Assembly (NCBI GenBank): GCA_020048935.1
Contig: JAIFLS010000133.1
Coordinates: 1 to 9,395, forward strand
DNA from: a bacterium
GTDB taxonomy: Bacteria; Verrucomicrobiota; Kiritimatiellia; UBA8416
Length of the DNA stretch: 9,395 nucleotides
Direction: 5' to 3'
In this document: piece after piece, positions 6,911 through 9,395 of the stretch
Layout of the letters: every line of letters starts with the position of its first letter
How positions within the stretch are numbered: position 1 is the stretch's first letter
Translations under genes and position numbers: made by a program
Notes under the pieces: model-generated
What the model was told of the DNA's origin: nothing
What the model saw: the letters and a program-made list of their open reading frames with translations, nothing else
The model's database searches: none

Positions 6911-7903
6911 ATGAAAGACCTTAGAGATAGAGCGGAACGCTATCTGGCGAAGCTCGACGAGCGGCTGGGGCCTCTTGTCCCCTGTGCTACGCCCTCGTTG
7001 CCGCTGCATCTGCGGGAACGCTTCTCCGTCTTCTCCACAAGGGTATTCGGGCGGAACTGGCTGCTTGCGATCGAGAATGAGGGATGGGATCCGGGGAGTC
7101 CGACGGCATACCGGCAGCACTGGCAGCAACTGAAACAGGCGACCGGTGAGGATCATGTCGCCATTGTGCTTTCTGGCATACCCGCCACTATCCGTAATCG
7201 TATGATTGGCTTGGGGGTGCCATTTCTGATCCCGGAGACCCAGGTATTCCTGCCGGAGTCTATCACCCTCTTGACCGAGTCTTTCGCACCCTTGGCATCC
7301 GGTTCCGGCAAGCCGCTCTCCCCAGCGGCTCAGGTATTGGTGCTGTTGCAGGTTCAGCATGGCGGGCTGGAGGAGCTTTCCGCGAAGGAGTTGTCCGGGA
7401 AGCTGGGTTTTTCCAGGGCGTTGATATCGAATGCCACAGCCGAGCTCGAGCGGAACGGTATTTGTGAGACGTCCCGCAAGGGGAAGGAGCAGCGGATACA
7501 GTTCAAGGGATCGGCAGCCGTTCTTTGGGAAGCGGCCTTGCCATTGTTGCGGTCGCCGGTGCTGAAGACCCTTTTCGTCAGGTGGACGCACCCCGTGGAC
7601 GGTGTGAAAAGATCCGGGATTTCGGCTTTGGCACAACGGAGCCAGCTTGCCGAGGATCCGGTTCCGGTCTTTGCCATGCCGGAAAGGGGCATCCGGCAGG
7701 GACTGGAGCAAGGGCAGCTCAACGGTTGTGTGGATCGTTATGAGGCGAATGCTGAGGTAGAGGTGTGGCGTTACGACCCCGCCCTGCTCGCGGACGGTCC
7801 GGATGTCGATCCGCTATCCCTGTTCTTGAGTCTCAGGAATAGTCCGGATGAACGCGTACAGGCTGAACTCGACGATATGATGAAGGGATTGTCATGGCGG
7901 TAA
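6911..7903 (+). CDS. winged-helix (MarR-like) protein, putative AbiEi-type antitoxin/regulator
   Basis: Probable DNA-binding partner of the downstream nucleotidyltransferase. I chose ATG 6911 (330 aa) because the protein then begins MKDLRDRAERYLAKLDERL, a normal soluble start; AAGG lies 13 nt before it, which is long. The frame is open from ATG 6857, and ATG 6899 is also possible. Numbered from 6911: an N-terminal alpha/beta region (about 30-120) has WLLAIENEGW and ends NRMIGLGVPFLIPETQVFLP. This pattern resembles a family of uncharacterised proteins annotated as MarR-type regulators. A winged helix-turn-helix follows at about 140-200 (ELSAKELSGKLGFSRALISN, then the wing RKGKEQRIQF). A C-terminal domain begins RSGISALAQRSQLAE and ends VEVWRYDPALLAD. 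Its last 10 bp overlap the next gene. AbiEi antitoxins likewise combine a winged helix with a C-terminal domain and autorepress their operon; here the extra N-terminal domain differs. Function is inferred from layout and context. Confidence 0.85.
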   Translation: MKDLRDRAERYLAKLDERLGPLVPCATPSLPLHLRERFSVFSTRVFGRNWLLAIENEGWDPGSPTAYRQHWQQLKQATGEDHVAIVLSGIPATIRNRMIGLGVPFLIPETQVFLPESITLLTESFAPLASGSGKPLSPAAQVLVLLQVQHGGLEELSAKELSGKLGFSRALISNATAELERNGICETSRKGKEQRIQFKGSAAVLWEAALPLLRSPVLKTLFVRWTHPVDGVKRSGISALAQRSQLAEDPVPVFAMPERGIRQGLEQGQLNGCVDRYEANAEVEVWRYDPALLADGPDVDPLSLFLSLRNSPDERVQAELDDMMKGLSWR

Positions 7904-8676
7904 AAGGGCTGGATACATTCATTGAATACCTTTCGGGGCATAGGGACTCTTTCGTGCTGATCGGCGGCACTGCTTGTGACATGTGGTTTACGGAACAGAA
8001 CCTCTCGTTCAGGGCCACCAAGGATCTTGATGTCGTGTTGATTCTCGACAAGATCAATCCTGCCTTCGTCTCGAGGTTCTGGGACTTGATCCGGGACGGC
8101 CGGTACCAGATCAGGAACCGCAGCGAGGGAGGACCACCGGTGCTGTTCCGGTTCGAGAATCCCCAGGGGGATGCATTTCCGTTCAAGGTTGAGCTTTTCT
8201 GCCGTTCCAGCATCGGCCTGGAGATTGATCCCGATCAACGCATCATCCCGATCCGGATGGAGGATGCCCAGAGCCTGTCGGCAATCCTGCTCCATGACAG
8301 CTATTACAACTTCCTGGTCGGGCATTGCCGCGAGTCTCGGGGGATCCTGGCTGCGGACCCGGTGGCTCTGATCCCGCTCAAGGCTCGGGCATGGCTGGAT
8401 CTGACTGCCCGGAAGGAAAGCGGGCAGATCGTTGGCGAGAGGGATATCAAGAAGCACCGGTATGATGTTTTCAGGCTCGCCGTGCTGCTGCCCGAGGATC
8501 AGACGGTCTCCCTGCCCGAGGAGCTTGCCGATGATGTCATCGAGTTTCTATCCCGGCATCAGGACGATCAAACCGATTGGGAGTCCATCCGGGCTGCGAT
8601 CCGGCCAACGGTCGGCGGATCAATATCACCGGCAACGCTGATGTCGGCAATCCGTGCTTACTATCAGGTTAAATAA
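7894..8676 (+). CDS. nucleotidyltransferase, AbiEii/type IV toxin-like
   Basis: 260-residue predicted nucleotidyltransferase of the DNA polymerase beta-like superfamily. The signature is FVLIGGTACDMW (GG at 24-25) followed by TKDLDVVL (D44 and D46, metal-binding pair). A likely third acidic residue is E100 in FKVELF, where many relatives have Asp. A C-terminal helical part includes IPLKARAWLDL (about 160-170) and DIKKHRYDVFRL (about 184-195), a pattern seen in AbiEii-type proteins where these lysines and the Tyr/Asp help bind nucleotide. Known AbiEii toxins act in the cytoplasm, and related MenT enzymes add nucleotides to tRNA; the substrate here is unknown. The start at ATG 7894 is supported by GAAGGGA (7882-7888) and a 10-bp overlap with the upstream gene, a sign of coupled translation. 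The winged-helix/nucleotidyltransferase order matches type IV AbiE systems. It could also be a housekeeping modifying enzyme, but the island-like setting favours defence. Confidence 0.88.
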   Translation: MAVKGLDTFIEYLSGHRDSFVLIGGTACDMWFTEQNLSFRATKDLDVVLILDKINPAFVSRFWDLIRDGRYQIRNRSEGGPPVLFRFENPQGDAFPFKVELFCRSSIGLEIDPDQRIIPIRMEDAQSLSAILLHDSYYNFLVGHCRESRGILAADPVALIPLKARAWLDLTARKESGQIVGERDIKKHRYDVFRLAVLLPEDQTVSLPEELADDVIEFLSRHQDDQTDWESIRAAIRPTVGGSISPATLMSAIRAYYQVK

Positions 8677-9123
8677 CTAATTACGACGCCCCCTTGTTGT
8701 CCTCTGCCTGGATTACAGCGGCTTTGCTGTTCGGCTCGAACTGTCCAGCACCACTATGGATCCTAATGCCGCTTTCATTTGAGTGCCTATTTAATTCCGG
8801 CATGAATTAGATCGGAACAAATTCGAAGGGGTTTGATTAGCCCTGTCAGTCCGATTTCCAATGGCTATTAAACCCGCTCGGAGTTCGTTGAAGATGATTC
8901 CTCCAAAACGGTTATTTAACCCGTAGGGCCGATTGTCACAGGCAATTAATTATTTAATTTTGGATAGATATCTTCGTCGGAAAACCGAACCCGCAAATCC
9001 TTTATGGCCACCAATTACCGCTTGACCCCTGCAATATGCAGCTTTACCATGCACCCATCATTAACCGTACCTCAGGCTCCCCTGAAGTAGGCTCAATAAC
9101 ATCAATGAATGAGAAGGTTCAGG
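8677..9123. other. AT-richer intergenic region without a gene
   Basis: About 450 bp with stops in all frames and lower GC than the flanking coding DNA. I see no intrinsic terminator directly after the nucleotidyltransferase stop. Visible items are a small hairpin ACAGC-GGCTTT-GCTGT (8715-8730), a near-exact repeated 11-mer TATT(A/T)AACCCG at 8866-8876 and 8913-8923 (10/11 identical), and an AT-rich tract around 8943-8960. The promoter of the zinc-ribbon gene lies at its right end. Confidence 0.55.
9022..9050 (+). promoter_or_regulatory. sigma70-like promoter of the zinc-ribbon gene, with a palindrome in the spacer
   Basis: TTGACC (9022-9027, one mismatch to TTGACA), a 17-bp spacer and TACCAT (9045-9050, two mismatches to TATAAT). 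The spacer contains the palindrome CTGCA-ATA-TGCAG (9029-9041), placed where a repressor could block RNA polymerase. The leader to the chosen start at 9124 would be about 65 nt. Confidence 0.5.
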
Positions 9124-9360
9124 ATGAAATTCAATTGCCCAAAATGCGACAAAACGCTTGAGGTTGACGACGCTTCGGCTGGTTTGCATACTGAATGCCC
9201 TTTGTGCACCGAGCCACTCGTCATTCCAACGGCACACCCGATTCGGCTTGCGAATCCTTCCATAAAGACTCCATCCATCCCAGATTCGGGTATTTTAGGT
9301 TTTGTTTCACTGTCATCCCATAGGAGGCGGAAACTTAACGTAAACGCCTCTATTTGTTAA
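9124..9360 (+). CDS. small zinc-ribbon protein, possibly truncated
   Basis: 78-residue protein starting at ATG 9124, chosen because AGAAGG (9112-9117) is 6 nt upstream; ATG 9109 in the same frame contains that site and is less likely. The N-terminus MKFNCPKCDKTLEVDDASAG followed by TECPLCTEPLVIP is a two-CxxC zinc ribbon (Cys 5, 8, 25 and 28). This short ribbon is common at the N-terminus of proteins in Verrucomicrobiota, Lentisphaerota and Planctomycetota, where it usually precedes a linker and membrane or other domains. Here only about 45 low-similarity residues follow, ending in a basic stretch (SSHRRRKLNVNASIC) with no membrane segment. The terminator hairpin overlaps the last codons, so the gene may be a decayed or shortened member. 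The ribbon itself looks intact; function is unknown. Confidence 0.65.
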   Translation: MKFNCPKCDKTLEVDDASAGLHTECPLCTEPLVIPTAHPIRLANPSIKTPSIPDSGILGFVSLSSHRRRKLNVNASIC

Positions 9361-9367
9361 TTTTTTT
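9324..9367 (+). terminator. probable intrinsic terminator overlapping the zinc-ribbon gene end
   Basis: Stem GAGGCG (9324-9329) with CGCCTC (9345-9350) around a 15-nt loop that can pair further (TTA/TAA). TATTTG and TTAATTTTTTT follow. The stem lies inside the last twelve codons of the zinc-ribbon reading frame, which is unusual but workable. The 6-bp stem makes it weaker than the one at 6784. Confidence 0.55.
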
Positions 9368-9395
9368 GAGTTTGTTCCCATCTAGTCAATTTCGA

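Noticed and set aside
6851..7711. Open frame of 286 codons on the minus strand opposite the winged-helix gene
   Set aside because: The plus strand has a winged helix-turn-helix and an overlap with the nucleotidyltransferase gene. The minus frame is Pro/Gln/Arg-rich without domains.
8715..8730. Hairpin ACAGC-GGCTTT-GCTGT considered as a terminator or an integron attC-like site
   Set aside because: No T-run follows, and the conserved attC core sites are not present.
5926..8845. Shared 10-mer ATTAGCCCTG at 5926-5935 and 8836-8845 as possible element ends
   Set aside because: Tens of 10-mer coincidences are expected by chance in a sequence of this length, and there is no extended identity around it.
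1..9395. CRISPR array, rRNA, complete tRNA or insertion sequence
   Set aside because: No regularly spaced repeats, no rRNA-like or complete cloverleaf sequence and no transposase or terminal inverted repeats were seen on either strand.

Overview
The window looks like a chromosome-to-accessory boundary in a bacterium of the PVC group, most likely Kiritimatiellota, Verrucomicrobiota or Lentisphaerota. Two features suggest this. One is a secreted LamG-type protein that ends in a D-x-D-G-D-G / WQEY-SGT-PTNPSSVF segment followed by a short beta-rich tail. The other is a small zinc-ribbon protein opening MKFNCPKC. Both styles are common in those phyla. The assignment is inferred from protein style only; there is no rRNA or other marker gene here.

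Left part (1-5389). A SNF2-family helicase reads in from before the window (+ strand, 5' end missing). Converging on it from the minus strand is a two-gene set. The first gene encodes a secreted serine hydrolase of the class C beta-lactamase/PBP fold with a C-terminal Ig-like domain. It is followed 21 bp later by a large secreted LamG/concanavalin-like protein. Both carry signal peptides, so the pair probably acts outside the cytoplasm, perhaps at the cell surface.

Junction (5390-5960). This stretch of about 570 bp has no credible gene. It contains a 20-nt sequence (5681-5700) that reads on the minus strand as the 3' end of a bacterial tRNA-Ser, from the T-loop GAAT to the CCA, with no tRNA body attached. 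About 60 bp to its right lie three AGGTGA-type repeats one helical turn apart. This is the arrangement expected of an attachment site left by a tRNA-targeting integrase. If so, the DNA to the right of 5681 is a genomic island whose intact tRNA-Ser, and probably integrase, lie beyond the right edge.

Right part (5961-9395). There are two compact same-strand cassettes. Cassette A is two overlapping unrecognised genes (193 and 79 aa) ending in a strong intrinsic terminator. Cassette B has its own likely promoter and encodes a winged-helix protein overlapping by 10 bp an AbiEii-like nucleotidyltransferase; it is organised like a type IV (AbiE-type) toxin-antitoxin or phage-defence pair. After an AT-richer non-coding stretch comes a small zinc-ribbon gene with a good sigma70-like promoter and an overlapping terminator hairpin. 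The most interesting hypothesis is that A and B are cargo of a tRNA-Ser island, with A a possible undescribed accessory system.
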